From Lentzea nigeriaca (lineage in GTDB: Bacteria; Actinomycetota; Actinomycetes; Mycobacteriales; Pseudonocardiaceae): a stretch of 64,000 nt of DNA. The stretch covers positions 248,001 to 312,000 of the forward strand of contig NZ_JAFBCX010000009.1 in NCBI RefSeq assembly GCF_016907955.1, written 5' to 3'. Shown here one piece after another: positions 52,525 through 61,525 of the stretch. Position numbers and translations under genes: made by a program. The notes beneath the pieces were generated by a model. It was not told the DNA's origin, made no database searches, and saw nothing but the letters and a program-made list of their open reading frames with translations. Positions within the stretch are counted from its first letter, which is position 1. Each line of letters opens with the position of its first letter.

Positions 52525-53193
52525 CTAGCCCGCGCGACGCAGCCCGAGGCCGCCGTCGACGGTGATCACCTCGCCCTGGATCCACGCCGCCTCGTCCGTG
52601 CACAGCAACGCCACCGCGTCCGCGACGTCGTCGGGCACCGTGAGGCGGCCGGACGGGCAGCGGATGGCCAGCCGCGCCATCAGTTCGGGGTCGGTGTTCA
52701 TCGACCCGTGGTCGACCACGGGCGTGACGACGGCGTTGACCGCGACTCGGTGCTGCGCGAGGTTCAGCGCCAACTCACGCACCGCGTGCGCCACCGGCGT
52801 CACGGTGTACCCGGCGACCACGACGCGCCCGCCGCCGTCGAACGCCTTGGCGAGCCCGTCGGCCGCGCCCACCAGCGGCCCGAGGTCCGGCGAGGTGACC
52901 AGGTGGACGTAGAGATCGAGCCGTTCCCAGGCCTGGGTGACCTCGGCGAGCACCGTGCGGATGCCGGTCTCCCGCGTGGTGTCGGCGGCGAGGAACGTCA
53001 CTGGTCCCGGCCGCCCGCCCAGCACGATCTGCGCGCGCTCGGCGTCCGGATCCTCGGCGGGACACGGCACGACGACGTGGACGCCGTTGTCGCACAGCTT
53101 GGTCGCGACGGCCAGCCCGAGACCTCGGGTGCCGCCGGCGACGATCGCGATCTTGCCGTCGAGGCCGAGCCGGGTGGGCGCTGGTTCGAGCAT
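52525..53193 (-). CDS. Degenerate SDR-fold protein without catalytic residues
   Basis: A 222-residue Rossmann protein, ATG 53193 behind GAGGTG. The cofactor loop is close to standard (AGGTRGLGLA) and the C-terminus has the SDR end VITVDGGLGLRRAG. The NNAG motif is replaced by HLVTSPDLG, and the YxxxK pair is absent; the aligned stretch reads YTVTPVAH. The chain is about 25 residues shorter than usual. It is unlikely to be an active reductase. It may bind NAD(P) as a sensor or be decaying. It lies between two response regulator genes, which favours a regulatory or relic reading. Confidence 0.7.
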   Translation of the reverse strand: MLEPAPTRLGLDGKIAIVAGGTRGLGLAVATKLCDNGVHVVVPCPAEDPDAERAQIVLGGRPGPVTFLAADTTRETGIRTVLAEVTQAWERLDLYVHLVTSPDLGPLVGAADGLAKAFDGGGRVVVAGYTVTPVAHAVRELALNLAQHRVAVNAVVTPVVDHGSMNTDPELMARLAIRCPSGRLTVPDDVADAVALLCTDEAAWIQGEVITVDGGLGLRRAG

Positions 53194-53239
53194 TCTGATC
53201 ACCTCGGCGTCGAGGATCCGCCCCACCCCTGGAGGGCTG

Positions 53240-53845
53240 CTAGAACCAGCCCGACTTGCGGGCGATGCGGACCGCGTCGACCCGGTTGCGGGCGTCGAGC
53301 TTGGCGGTCGCGGCGGTCAGGTAGTTGCGCACGGTGCCGACGGACAGGAACAGGGTGGTCGCGATCTCCGTGGCGTCGGCGCCGTCGGACGCGAGCCGCA
53401 GCACCTCGAGCTCGCGCGGCGTCAGCACGCAGTCGTCGGTGTCCCACGCCGACAGGGCGAGCTGGGAGTCGATCACCCGTCGCCCGACGGACACACCGCG
53501 GATCGCGGCCGCGAGCTCGCCGATCGGGGCGTCCTTGAGGATGAAGCCGTTGACTCTGGCGTTGAGCGCCCGGCGCAGGGTGCCCGGCCTGCCGAGGCTC
53601 GTGAGGATGAGTGTGCGTGTCGCCGGTGCGGTGTCGTGGATCGCGGTGGCGGCCGACAGCCCGTCCATGCCGGGCAGATCGATGTCGAGCACCGCAACGT
53701 CCGGCTTGTCCCGCACCACCGCGGGAAGAATTTCGTCCCCCTTCGCCACGGACGAGACGACCTCGATATCCGGTTCGAGGTTCAACAAGGCAACCAAAGC
53801 ACCGCGGACCATTTGCACGTCCTCGGCGAGTAACACTTTGATCAT
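53240..53845 (-). CDS. LuxR/NarL-type response regulator 3
   Basis: A 201-residue regulator with the same layout as regulators 1 and 2: LLAED, Asp54 in VLDIDLPGMDG, LKD, and a LuxR HTH (LTPRELEVLRLASDGADATE, LFLSVGTVRNYL). No kinase gene is adjacent. The second module of the fused kinase at 1982 is a possible partner, because kinase modules and regulators are then equal in number. ATG 53845 lies behind GGGGGCAGGCAGGTGG. Confidence 0.92.
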   Translation of the reverse strand: MIKVLLAEDVQMVRGALVALLNLEPDIEVVSSVAKGDEILPAVVRDKPDVAVLDIDLPGMDGLSAATAIHDTAPATRTLILTSLGRPGTLRRALNARVNGFILKDAPIGELAAAIRGVSVGRRVIDSQLALSAWDTDDCVLTPRELEVLRLASDGADATEIATTLFLSVGTVRNYLTAATAKLDARNRVDAVRIARKSGWF

Positions 53846-53880
53846 CCGTCCACCTGCCTGCCCCCTCAGGTCACCATTTC

Positions 53881-53899
53881 GAGTCTTACACTCGGTGAC
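53881..53899 (-). promoter_or_regulatory. Second copy of the regulator-promoter motif
   Basis: GAGTCTTACACTCGGTGAC, 36 bp upstream of response regulator 3. It matches 52087-52105 at 16 of 19 positions or better. See the entry there. Confidence 0.55.
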
Positions 53900-54068
53900 A
53901 AGACAGGACAAGGATCGGCGCCAACAACACCGAGCATTACTCCGAATGAGCCAGAGCCTTCGGAAATGAAAATCGGCGCATTACTTTCCGTCATCGGTTG
54001 CTCACGGCACGCGAATGGCCGAACCGGAAAGCACCCGCACGATTCGGCCACAAAAGACCGGCCGGGCG

Positions 54069-54659
54069 CTACTTCTTGCGCAAGCCCTCCAGCACGCGCA
54101 GGATCGCGCGTTCCACCTCACGCCCGGTGCGCTTCGGGTCGGACGAGCTCGCGATCGTGCTGGCCCCCGCGGACAACGCGCCGAACAGCAGCCGGGCCAT
54201 GATCTCCACGGGCGCCTCCTCGATCTCCCCCGCGTCGACGAGCAGCTGAACCGCCGTGCGCAGCAGGCCGAAGCTGAAGTGCTCCTCCGCCTCACGCCAG
54301 CGTTCCCAGCCCATGACGACCGGCGCCTCGTGGATGATGATCCGCTGGTACTCGGGGTCCAGGCACTTGCGGACGTACGCGCGCAGGCCAGCGACCGCCG
54401 TGTCCCACGCGTCACCGTCTGCCGTGACGACGGCGGTGAGCGATTCGATCGACTGTGTCTCGACCTGCGCGAAAGCCGCCTCGAACAACGCCTGCTTGCC
54501 GCTGAAGTGGTGGTAGAGCGCGCCTTTCGTCACGCGGGCGCGTTTGACGACCTCGTCGAGCGAGGTCCCGGCGTACCCGCGCTTGGTGAACATCTCGACT
54601 GCGCTGTCGACCAGCGCCTGCCTGGTCGACTCCGAGTACTCGGCACGCCGTGTTCGCAC
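54069..54659 (-). CDS. TetR-family repressor
   Basis: A 196-residue TetR regulator. The HTH is clear (AGTSLDEVVKRARVTKGALYHHFSGKQALF split here for length: AGTSLDEVV, then VTKGALYHHFSGKQ). GTG 54659 begins VRTRRAEYSEST; a GTG a few codons upstream is possible. It is divergent from a small gene and an SDR, and a symmetric operator lies between them. It probably represses that pair and itself. It marks the right end of the regulatory block; whether it belongs to the cluster is uncertain. Confidence 0.88.
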   Translation of the reverse strand: MRTRRAEYSESTRQALVDSAVEMFTKRGYAGTSLDEVVKRARVTKGALYHHFSGKQALFEAAFAQVETQSIESLTAVVTADGDAWDTAVAGLRAYVRKCLDPEYQRIIIHEAPVVMGWERWREAEEHFSFGLLRTAVQLLVDAGEIEEAPVEIMARLLFGALSAGASTIASSSDPKRTGREVERAILRVLEGLRKK

Positions 54660-54677
54660 GGCCGAAACGTATCTCAC

Positions 54678-54703
54678 ATACCGACGGTACGTACCGGTGG
54701 TAT
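54678..54703. promoter_or_regulatory. TetR operator dyad
   Basis: A 26-bp dyad with arms ATACCGACGGTAC and GTACCGGTGGTAT lies between the divergent TetR gene and 54749; outside it a second CATACC/GGTATG pair is present (54699-54716). Position and symmetry fit a TetR binding site. Confidence 0.75.
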
Positions 54704-54748
54704 GGTCGTGCCATACCAGGAGTATGCGAGAGACCGGGGGTACGAGAC

Positions 54749-55057
54749 ATGGGCTGGGCAGACCACTACCGCCGCCGTGACGCACTCGACGCCGTGCTGC
54801 GTGACGCCCGGCGCGACCCGTCCGCACCACTGATCGTGGATCCGGACGTCTTCTCCTCGCTCGGCGAACTGCTGCTGGCGCTCGATCACCGCTGGCAGAA
54901 CAAGCTGACCGCGCGCATGGAGGCCGCCGCGCTGGACGGACCGGTCGACGAGCATCTCGTCACCGCCGAACTGGCCGCGGACGAGCCGGTCTTGCGCGCC
55001 GTGCTCGACGCACACCTTTCGCTCGGCAGTTACCGGACGGTAGGAATGACTCCATGA
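54749..55057 (+). CDS. Conserved hypothetical protein (102 aa)
   Basis: A 102-residue, mostly helical, acidic protein (MGWADHYRRRDALDAVLRDA, SLGELLLALDHRWQNKLTARME). I do not recognise a domain with certainty. It overlaps the following SDR by 4 nt and is under the TetR dyad, so it is probably co-expressed with that enzyme. Confidence 0.7.
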   Translation: MGWADHYRRRDALDAVLRDARRDPSAPLIVDPDVFSSLGELLLALDHRWQNKLTARMEAAALDGPVDEHLVTAELAADEPVLRAVLDAHLSLGSYRTVGMTP

Positions 55058-55944
55058 GTCGTTGGACCGAAGCCGACATCCCCGACCAGACCGGCCGCAC
55101 CGTCCTGGTGACCGGCGCGAACTCCGGTCTGGGCCTGCGCACCACCCAGGTGCTCGCGGAGAGGGGCGCCCACGTGATCATGGGCTGTCGCTCCGTCCAG
55201 AGAGGTGAAGCGGCACGACGAACGGTGCAGGGGTCCGCGGAGGTCCTCGAACTCGACCTCGCCGACCTCGGCTCCGTTCGTTCCGCCGCGGAGAAGGTCT
55301 CCTCGCTCGACGTTCTGATCAACAACGCGGGCATCATGGCCGTCCCGTACGGCAAGACCGTCGACGGTTTCGAGCGCCAGTTCGGCACCAACCACCTGGG
55401 CCACGCCGCCCTGACGTGGCTGCTGCTGCCCGCGTTGAGGCAACGTCCGGGCGCGCGCGTCGTCACCGTAGCGTCGCTTGCGCACCAGTACGGCCACATC
55501 GACTTCGACGACCCGAACTGGGAGCACCGCTCGTACAGCTACCGCGGCTCCTACGGGCAGTCCAAGCTCGCGAACATCCTCTTCGCGAGGGAGCTGGAAC
55601 GGCGTTCGCCGGACGTCACGTCCATCGCGGCGCACCCCGGCGTCACGGCCACCGAGCTGACCAACAACATGGCCGACGCGCACAACTCGCTGCTGCTGCG
55701 TCTCGGCGGGCGCATCAGCCACCTGTTCTCGCAGTCGGTCGAGATGGGCGCGCTGCCGCAGCTCTACGCCGCGACGTCACCGGACGCACAGGGCGGCGAG
55801 TACTACGGCCCGGACAGCTTCAACGGCTACCGCGGCTACCCCGCCAAGGCGAGGATGACCTCCGCCGCCCGCGACGATCTCGCGGCGAGCCGCCTGTGGG
55901 ACCTCACCGTCAAGCTGACGGGCGTCACGCCAGATCTGCCCTGA
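55054..55944 (+). CDS. SDR, retinol-dehydrogenase-like
   Basis: A 296-residue SDR of the WWOX/RDH-like group: NAD(P) loop TGANSGLG, NNAG motif INNAGIM, catalytic Ser in TVASLAHQ and the YGQSK pair. It follows the small gene by overlap and is probably TetR-regulated. Such genes are common in actinobacterial chromosomes beside TetR repressors, and the pair may deal with xenobiotic aldehydes or ketones. Membership in the antibiotic cluster is doubtful. Confidence 0.85.
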   Translation: MSRWTEADIPDQTGRTVLVTGANSGLGLRTTQVLAERGAHVIMGCRSVQRGEAARRTVQGSAEVLELDLADLGSVRSAAEKVSSLDVLINNAGIMAVPYGKTVDGFERQFGTNHLGHAALTWLLLPALRQRPGARVVTVASLAHQYGHIDFDDPNWEHRSYSYRGSYGQSKLANILFARELERRSPDVTSIAAHPGVTATELTNNMADAHNSLLLRLGGRISHLFSQSVEMGALPQLYAATSPDAQGGEYYGPDSFNGYRGYPAKARMTSAARDDLAASRLWDLTVKLTGVTPDLP

Positions 55945-55995
55945 CCGGGCGGCACGTGACGCCGGACACGCGAGGTCGCAGCGTAGGGTGAGGTC

Positions 55996-56997
55996 GTGAC
56001 TGTGGTACCGGAGGGTCGGAAGCTGCTGCGGCTCGAGGTCCGCAACAGCCAGACGCCGATCGAGAAGAAGCCCTCGTGGATCAAGACGCGGGCGAAGATG
56101 GGCCCCGAGTACCGGGAGCTCAAGGGTCTGGTCAAGCGCGAGGGCCTGCACACGGTCTGCGAAGAGGCCGGCTGTCCCAACATCTACGAGTGCTGGGAAG
56201 ACCGCGAGGCCACGTTCCTGATCGGCGGCGAGCAGTGCACCCGGCGCTGCGACTTCTGCCAGATCGACACGGGCAAGCCCGCCGACCTCGACCGCGACGA
56301 GCCCCGCCGCGTCGCCGAGTCGGTCCAGGCGATGGGCCTGCGCTACTCCACGGTCACGGGTGTCGCTCGTGACGACCTGGAAGACGGCGGCGCGTGGCTG
56401 TACGCCGAGACCGTCCGCCAGATCCACGCGATGAACCCCGGCACGGGCGTCGAGCTGCTGATCCCGGACTTCAACGCGATTCCCGAGCAGCTGAACGAGG
56501 TCTTCGAGTCCCGCCCCGAGGTGCTCGCGCACAACCTGGAGACCGTCCCGCGGATCTTCAAGCGCATCCGCCCGGCGTTCCGCTACGAGCGCTCACTCGA
56601 GGTGATCACCAAGGCCCGCGAGTTCGGCCTGGTCACCAAGTCCAACCTGATCCTCGGCATGGGCGAGACCCCCGAGGAGGTCACCGAGGCGCTGGCCGAC
56701 CTCTACGACGCGGGCTGCGACATCATCACCATCACCCAGTACCTGCGCCCGTCGCCGCGGCACCACCCGGTCGAGCGCTGGGTGAAGCCCGAGGAGTTCG
56801 TCGAGCACAAGGAGACGGCCGAGAAGATCGGCTTCCTCGGTGTCATGGCGGGCCCGCTGGTCCGCTCCTCCTACCGCGCCGGTCGCCTCTACGCGCAGGC
56901 GAAGCAGAAGCGCGGCGAGGAACTGCCGGAGAACCTCCAGCACCTGCTCACGGTCTCCGCGTCGCAGGAGATCACGAGCCTGCTCGCCCCGCGCTGA
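55996..56997 (+). CDS. lipA: Lipoyl synthase
   Basis: A 333-residue radical SAM enzyme that inserts two sulphurs into octanoyl groups on lipoate-dependent enzymes. The radical SAM motif is CTRRCDFC and the auxiliary cluster ligands are in CEEAGCPNIYECW. The C-terminal RSSYRAG supplies the conserved Ser ligand. It is a housekeeping gene and marks the start of core chromosome. GTG 55996 is used. lipB is not adjacent on the visible side. Confidence 0.95.
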   Translation: MTVVPEGRKLLRLEVRNSQTPIEKKPSWIKTRAKMGPEYRELKGLVKREGLHTVCEEAGCPNIYECWEDREATFLIGGEQCTRRCDFCQIDTGKPADLDRDEPRRVAESVQAMGLRYSTVTGVARDDLEDGGAWLYAETVRQIHAMNPGTGVELLIPDFNAIPEQLNEVFESRPEVLAHNLETVPRIFKRIRPAFRYERSLEVITKAREFGLVTKSNLILGMGETPEEVTEALADLYDAGCDIITITQYLRPSPRHHPVERWVKPEEFVEHKETAEKIGFLGVMAGPLVRSSYRAGRLYAQAKQKRGEELPENLQHLLTVSASQEITSLLAPR

Positions 56998-57033
56998 GCC
57001 CCGCTGAGGGAGCAGGCCGGGTGGCCTGCTCCC

Positions 57034-57783
57034 TCAGTACAGCTCGTCCAGCAGCGCGAGATCCGGTGGCACCAGCGTGGTCGAGAGAACCAGCTCCTTG
57101 AGCAGGTTGTCGTTGAGCGAGTTGCCGACGGGCTCGCCGACCTCCTCGCGCCGCAGCCCCGTCACCCCGGCCTTGGACAACCGCGTCCGCACGTCGGCGA
57201 TCACGCGGTCCACCCGTTTGACGTTCCACTCCTGGCCTGCCCGCAGCTCCGCCATGGCGGCCGCGACCTCACCTCGTTGCACGGGCTGAGGGTTCGCCTC
57301 GTGCAGCAGGTACCTCTGTCCTAAAAGGACGAGCAGGAGCCGTTCGTCCTCGGTGAGCCGCCACCGCTTCGGCTGCTGGGTCGCCGCGCTGTGCAGCGTC
57401 GCGGGCTGGCCACCGTCCTCACCGGCGACGTAGACCTCGAGCAGGTGTTCGCGCACACCTCGGACGAACAACGGTGTGTACCCGTCCGCCAGCGGCAGCG
57501 GATCCTCGTCCTTGAACAGCAACCGCGTCCCCGGCAACCGGATGGGCAGCTGACCGGTGTTGCTCACCCACCACCTGCCGCCGTCGTGGGTCAGCAGGCC
57601 GTGCTGGCGGCTCACCCGCAGATCGGTCTCACCGACGCAGACGTCGACCGCGGGACGGTTGCGGCCGAACCGGATCGACGCACCACCGACCGGTGCGGCG
57701 GTCACCTTGCCGCTCACGGTGAGTGCGACGACCGCGCCGGGCGCCGCACTGGACACCCCGCGCGCCAAGCTGTCGTGTTTCAT
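57034..57783 (-). CDS. FHA-domain protein
   Basis: A 249-residue protein with an N-terminal forkhead-associated domain (FGRNRPAVDVCVG, LRVSRQHGLL) that should bind phosphothreonine. A C-terminal helical part follows (about 140-249, RLTEDERLLLVLLGQRYL). It lies directly downstream of a Ser/Thr protein kinase gene on the same strand and is a likely substrate or partner. Confidence 0.85.
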   Translation of the reverse strand: MKHDSLARGVSSAAPGAVVALTVSGKVTAAPVGGASIRFGRNRPAVDVCVGETDLRVSRQHGLLTHDGGRWWVSNTGQLPIRLPGTRLLFKDEDPLPLADGYTPLFVRGVREHLLEVYVAGEDGGQPATLHSAATQQPKRWRLTEDERLLLVLLGQRYLLHEANPQPVQRGEVAAAMAELRAGQEWNVKRVDRVIADVRTRLSKAGVTGLRREEVGEPVGNSLNDNLLKELVLSTTLVPPDLALLDELY

Positions 57784-57849
57784 GGCCGGCTCCTCGAAAG
57801 TCGCGTACACCCCCGAAGTGTGGGCGTCGGGGCACGGGACCCCTCCCGG

Positions 57850-59573
57850 TCAGCGGTTCATGTTGTCGGCCGCGATCTTGGTCAGTCGTTCGGCCATGGC
57901 GCACCGCTGGTCTTTCGGACCGTCCGACACCGTCACCATCAACACGTCCACGAGAGCGACCTTCGGCTGGTTCGACGGGTGGTAGGGCACTCGGAACGTG
58001 CACTCGTCGCCGGACTCCTGAAGGTAGGCCTCATGCCCGCCCACGGGCTTCAGCGTTCCCTTGATCGGCCATCTGGCCTCGTGCTGGTCGTAACGCACGT
58101 GCACACCGGTCTGAGTGGTCGCCGTGTACCACTTGCACGACCAGCCACCGAACACGTTCACACCGGCGGTGAAGCTCGGCAACGCGTCTGCGGGCAGCAG
58201 ACCGCAGGTGTCGATGCGTGCGGCCGATCCGGGCGGGAACTCCTCGGTACGGCGGGGAATCGGACCCGCGCGCAGCACCTGCCGCACCCGCTCCACCGCG
58301 ACGTCGGCGATCTTGCACAGGTCTTTCGGGGAGTCTTCGAGCCCCGCGGTCAACCGCACCCCGTACTTGTCGTCGATGATCACCAGCCGGTTGCACTCCG
58401 GTTCGTCGCCCGACGGGACGTCCAGGACCTCGAACGGCGGGGCGGCGATCGTGCGCCACGTCGCGTTGCGCAGCTGGGACGCCATGGTGGCGAGCTGCAG
58501 CTCGACCCGGAGCTTCTCCTTGCGCCCCACGTCGATCAGCACGTCGCAGCGGTTGAAGTTGCCCCACTTGGGTTTCAGCTCCGGCGGCCCGAACTCGGTG
58601 AAGTCACTCGCCTGGAGCAGCGCGCACGGTTCGGCCGTGCGCTCGTCCTGCACCAGATCGCCGCGGCCCGATTTGGGTGGCGCCAAGGCGACCACCGCCG
58701 CCGTCAGCGCCACCACGACCACACCGGCACCGGCGGCCTGGAAGATCCGGCGACGCCACCACGGCGGTGCGGCGGACGGCACGGCGGACGGTTCCCAGTC
58801 ACCGACGATCTCGCGCAGCCGCTGCCACACCTTCTCCGCTGAAGGCCGCCTGCCCGGTCTGCGCTGCAACATCTCGGCCAGCAGGTCCGCGAGCGGACCC
58901 TCGTGCCGCAGCGGGGGAATCTCCCCGGCGCGGGCCCGTTCGAGCACCACGGCCGGCTCGTCGGTGCCGAACGGCGGTGCGCCCTCCAGCGCCGCGTAGA
59001 GCGTCGCGCCGAGCGAGAACACGTCCGACTCGCGCCCGGCGGGATGTCCGGCGGCCACCTCCGGCGCTGTGTACGAGGGGTGCCGCTGACCCGCGCGTCG
59101 TCGAACCCGGTGACCTCACGCCAGACGGAGATGCCGAAGTCCGTCAGCTTGGTGAGGTCGTCGGCGGCGACGAGCACGTTGCCCGGCTTGACGTCGCGGT
59201 GGACGATGCCGCGCGCGTGGACGGCGGCCAGCGCCGCCGCGGTCTGCACGCCGATCCGCGCGACCCGTTCCGGCGGCAGCGGTCCCTCGGCCAGGATCAG
59301 ATCGAGGCTCCTCGACTCCAGGTGCTCCATGACGAGCCAGCCGTCCACGGCGTCGAAGACCGCGATCAGGTTCGGATGGTGCACCTGTGCCGCGATCTCG
59401 GCCTCACGCCGGAACTGCTCGCGGTCGGCCGCGCTCACCGCGCCGTGCGGGCGTTTGAGCGCGACCGTCCGCTTGAGCTTCGTGTCGAACGCGGTCCAGA
59501 CGATTCCCCCGGAACCGGAACCTTTCGCGTCTTCGAGCCGATAGCGCCCGTCGACCAAATCCCCCGTACGCAC
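57850..59573 (-). pseudogene. Transmembrane Ser/Thr protein kinase, frameshifted
   Basis: Two overlapping frames together make one PknB-like kinase. From GTG 59573 the N-terminal part has the Lys and HRD regions (VHRDVKPGNVLVAADDLTKLTDFG) up to RVSGTP. The frame then goes wrong. The expected continuation SYTAPEVAAGHPAGRESDVFSLGA-like text is in the next frame, which runs to 57850. One base is missing near the four-G run at 59077-59080. The C-terminal part has a kinase C-lobe, one membrane span (AGAGVVVVALTAAVVAL) and a Cys-rich extracellular region. Either a sequencing/assembly error or a recent loss of function. Confidence 0.85.
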
Positions 59574-59665
59574 GCACCGCAGCTTAGTGATTTCACTCCG
59601 TCACCACCATAGGCTGCAAATTGAAGCGTTTCTCATGAATGCGCGCGCACGTGGAAAAGCGCCTG

Positions 59666-60838
59666 TCAGCGATGGGTGACGGTGAGCTTGTAGATCGTGA
59701 CCTGCCCGAAATTGCTCGCGTCGCACGGCGCGGAGTTTCCGCAGTTGGCCTGCGTGTAGGCACCGGCTTTGAAGTAGCCGCCGGTGAACGACGTCGTAAT
59801 GGTGTCGACCAGCCGGTCGTTGTAGTACGCCCTGATCCTGCCGTCGCTGACCTCGAACTTCGCCTGGAACCGGGTCCCGAGCCGATAGTCGTCGTCAATC
59901 AGTTTGTACCGACTGTTGTCGCCATTCGTGAGATAGAGCTTGGCGCCCTCCAGCCGGAACACGGTGACGTCGTCACTCGAGTCGTGGATCTGCCCGACCA
60001 CCACGTAGGGCCTTTCCTTCGGCAATTCCGTGACGGCCTGCTCGACGACCATGGTGTGCTTGCCGGAGGTCGAGGACCAGCTCGCGAGCCTCGTCCCGTC
60101 GTCGGTCATCTCGCGCAGTTCGGATCGCGGATTCTTGCTGTTCTGCGTGGTGACTCCATTGACAGGAGCACGGAACCGCACGCCCTTGCAGCCCTCGTCG
60201 GTGACGAACCACGGGTCCTGCGCGAAGCCGTCCAGCTTCGGCTGGGTGATCTCCCTCGGCTGTGCGCCCTCCTTGTCCGGGTCGTCGACCGGCAGCGTGA
60301 TCTTCCAGTTCCGCAGGTCGAGCACCTGCGCCGGCCGTTCGCACGGAGCGGGATCGCCGCCAGGCGCGAGCACGTCGACCTCGGTGATCGAGTTCCACCC
60401 GTTGCCCGACGAGTTGCCGTGGCCGACGATCCGCACGTATCGCGCTTCGGCGTCGGGGATGTCGTACGCCACCTGCGCGAGCGTCCTGCGGCTGGTCAGC
60501 CCCTCCGCCGCCGGTGCCCACGTGCTGCCGTCAGCGGAGGTCTGCAGGTCGAACGTCGCCGTGCGCTGATCGCCCCGGTGCCACGCGATGCTCACCGCGG
60601 ACACCGTCTGCGGCGCGCCGAGATCGAAGCTGATCCACGCGCCGTCGCCCTTCGCCGACCAGCGGGTCTCCAGGTTCCCGTCCAGCGTGTTCGCGGGCAC
60701 GTTGCCGTCGTCGCCGCTGGCCGTCACCGCGGTGACGGGCAGCGTTGGGGCGGATCTCTCCGCCGCGTCCGCCGCCATCGCGGCCACCGGCAGCAGTGCC
60801 ACCGCGGTGGCGGCCGCGAGACCCTTGCGTACTCCCAT
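59666..60838 (-). CDS. Secreted polysaccharide lyase family 7 (alginate lyase) with F5/8C domain
   Basis: A 390-residue secreted protein. Signal peptide (residues 1-26), then an F5/8-type-C/CBM32-like carbohydrate-binding domain (about 35-155), then a PL7 catalytic domain (about 170-390). The three PL7 signatures are visible: RSELRE, QIH and YFKAGAYTQ. It cleaves alginate or a related uronate polymer by beta-elimination. Unrelated to the antibiotic cluster. Confidence 0.92.
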   Translation of the reverse strand: MGVRKGLAAATAVALLPVAAMAADAAERSAPTLPVTAVTASGDDGNVPANTLDGNLETRWSAKGDGAWISFDLGAPQTVSAVSIAWHRGDQRTATFDLQTSADGSTWAPAAEGLTSRRTLAQVAYDIPDAEARYVRIVGHGNSSGNGWNSITEVDVLAPGGDPAPCERPAQVLDLRNWKITLPVDDPDKEGAQPREITQPKLDGFAQDPWFVTDEGCKGVRFRAPVNGVTTQNSKNPRSELREMTDDGTRLASWSSTSGKHTMVVEQAVTELPKERPYVVVGQIHDSSDDVTVFRLEGAKLYLTNGDNSRYKLIDDDYRLGTRFQAKFEVSDGRIRAYYNDRLVDTITTSFTGGYFKAGAYTQANCGNSAPCDASNFGQVTIYKLTVTHR

Positions 60839-60868
60839 GAGTTCTCCTTCGACAGGGGTGACGTTCGA

Positions 60869-61525
60869 TCAGGCCGCGAGACGGTGCAGCCAGTCGCTGA
60901 CGATGTGGTGGGTGGCGGGGGTGGCGTGCACCCAGCGCTCGCCGCGGCCGTCGGTGTAGCGGGTGACGAGCCAGCGGCCGTCCGGGCAGTCGATGGTGGT
61001 GAGGAACGACTCTGACCGCCGGCGCCGCCCGTGCCGGTCCCGCCTGGCAGCGAAGAGCTTCGCGACGCACGTGCGGGGGCGCTGCATCAGTTCGACCAGT
61101 GCTCGCGAGTGCTGTGCTTCGCCGGCGCGCGCGTTGATCGACACGCCCCGTCCGGGCGGAATGTCGGGCAGGTGCGCCAAAAGCGTGTCCGACGGGTTGC
61201 CCCCCACCGCCTCGATCCGCACGTAACCGTTGTCCCGCAAGGCGAAGACGCCGAGCCGCCCGGCGCTGGCCGCCACGACGGGCAGCGTGTCATCACGGGT
61301 GAACCCGATCCACCCGAAGTACTCGAGGTCGGCGAAAGCCAGCACCCGCAACGCATCCAGCGTTTCGTCGATCCGCACACCCTCCCGGTGCAGTGCGTGC
61401 TCGACCTCCAGCGCGTTGGCCTCGCTCGGCGACACGTGCAGCACGGTGTGGTGCTCGCCGAGGTCTTCGTGGTGCCACAGCACGTCGAACGCCGTGTCCG
61501 ACAGGACCACCGGTGCGCGCAACAT
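60869..61525 (-). CDS. EspG-family type VII secretion chaperone-like protein
   Basis: A 218-residue protein of the ESX-secretion-associated EspG family (LSDTAFDVLWHHEDLGEHHTVL, LEYFGWIGF, WVHATPATHHIVSDWL). EspG proteins bind PE/PPE substrates and hold them soluble for ESX secretion. The adjacent gene encodes a PPE-like protein, its likely client, and the two are coupled by a 1-nt overlap. Confidence 0.85.
   Translation of the reverse strand: MLRAPVVLSDTAFDVLWHHEDLGEHHTVLHVSPSEANALEVEHALHREGVRIDETLDALRVLAFADLEYFGWIGFTRDDTLPVVAASAGRLGVFALRDNGYVRIEAVGGNPSDTLLAHLPDIPPGRGVSINARAGEAQHSRALVELMQRPRTCVAKLFAARRDRHGRRRRSESFLTTIDCPDGRWLVTRYTDGRGERWVHATPATHHIVSDWLHRLAA

Noticed and set aside
57850..59573. 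Programmed ribosomal frameshift in the kinase gene
   Set aside because: The site is a plain four-G run with no evident slippery heptamer, and kinases of this family are not known for programmed shifts. An error or mutation is simpler.
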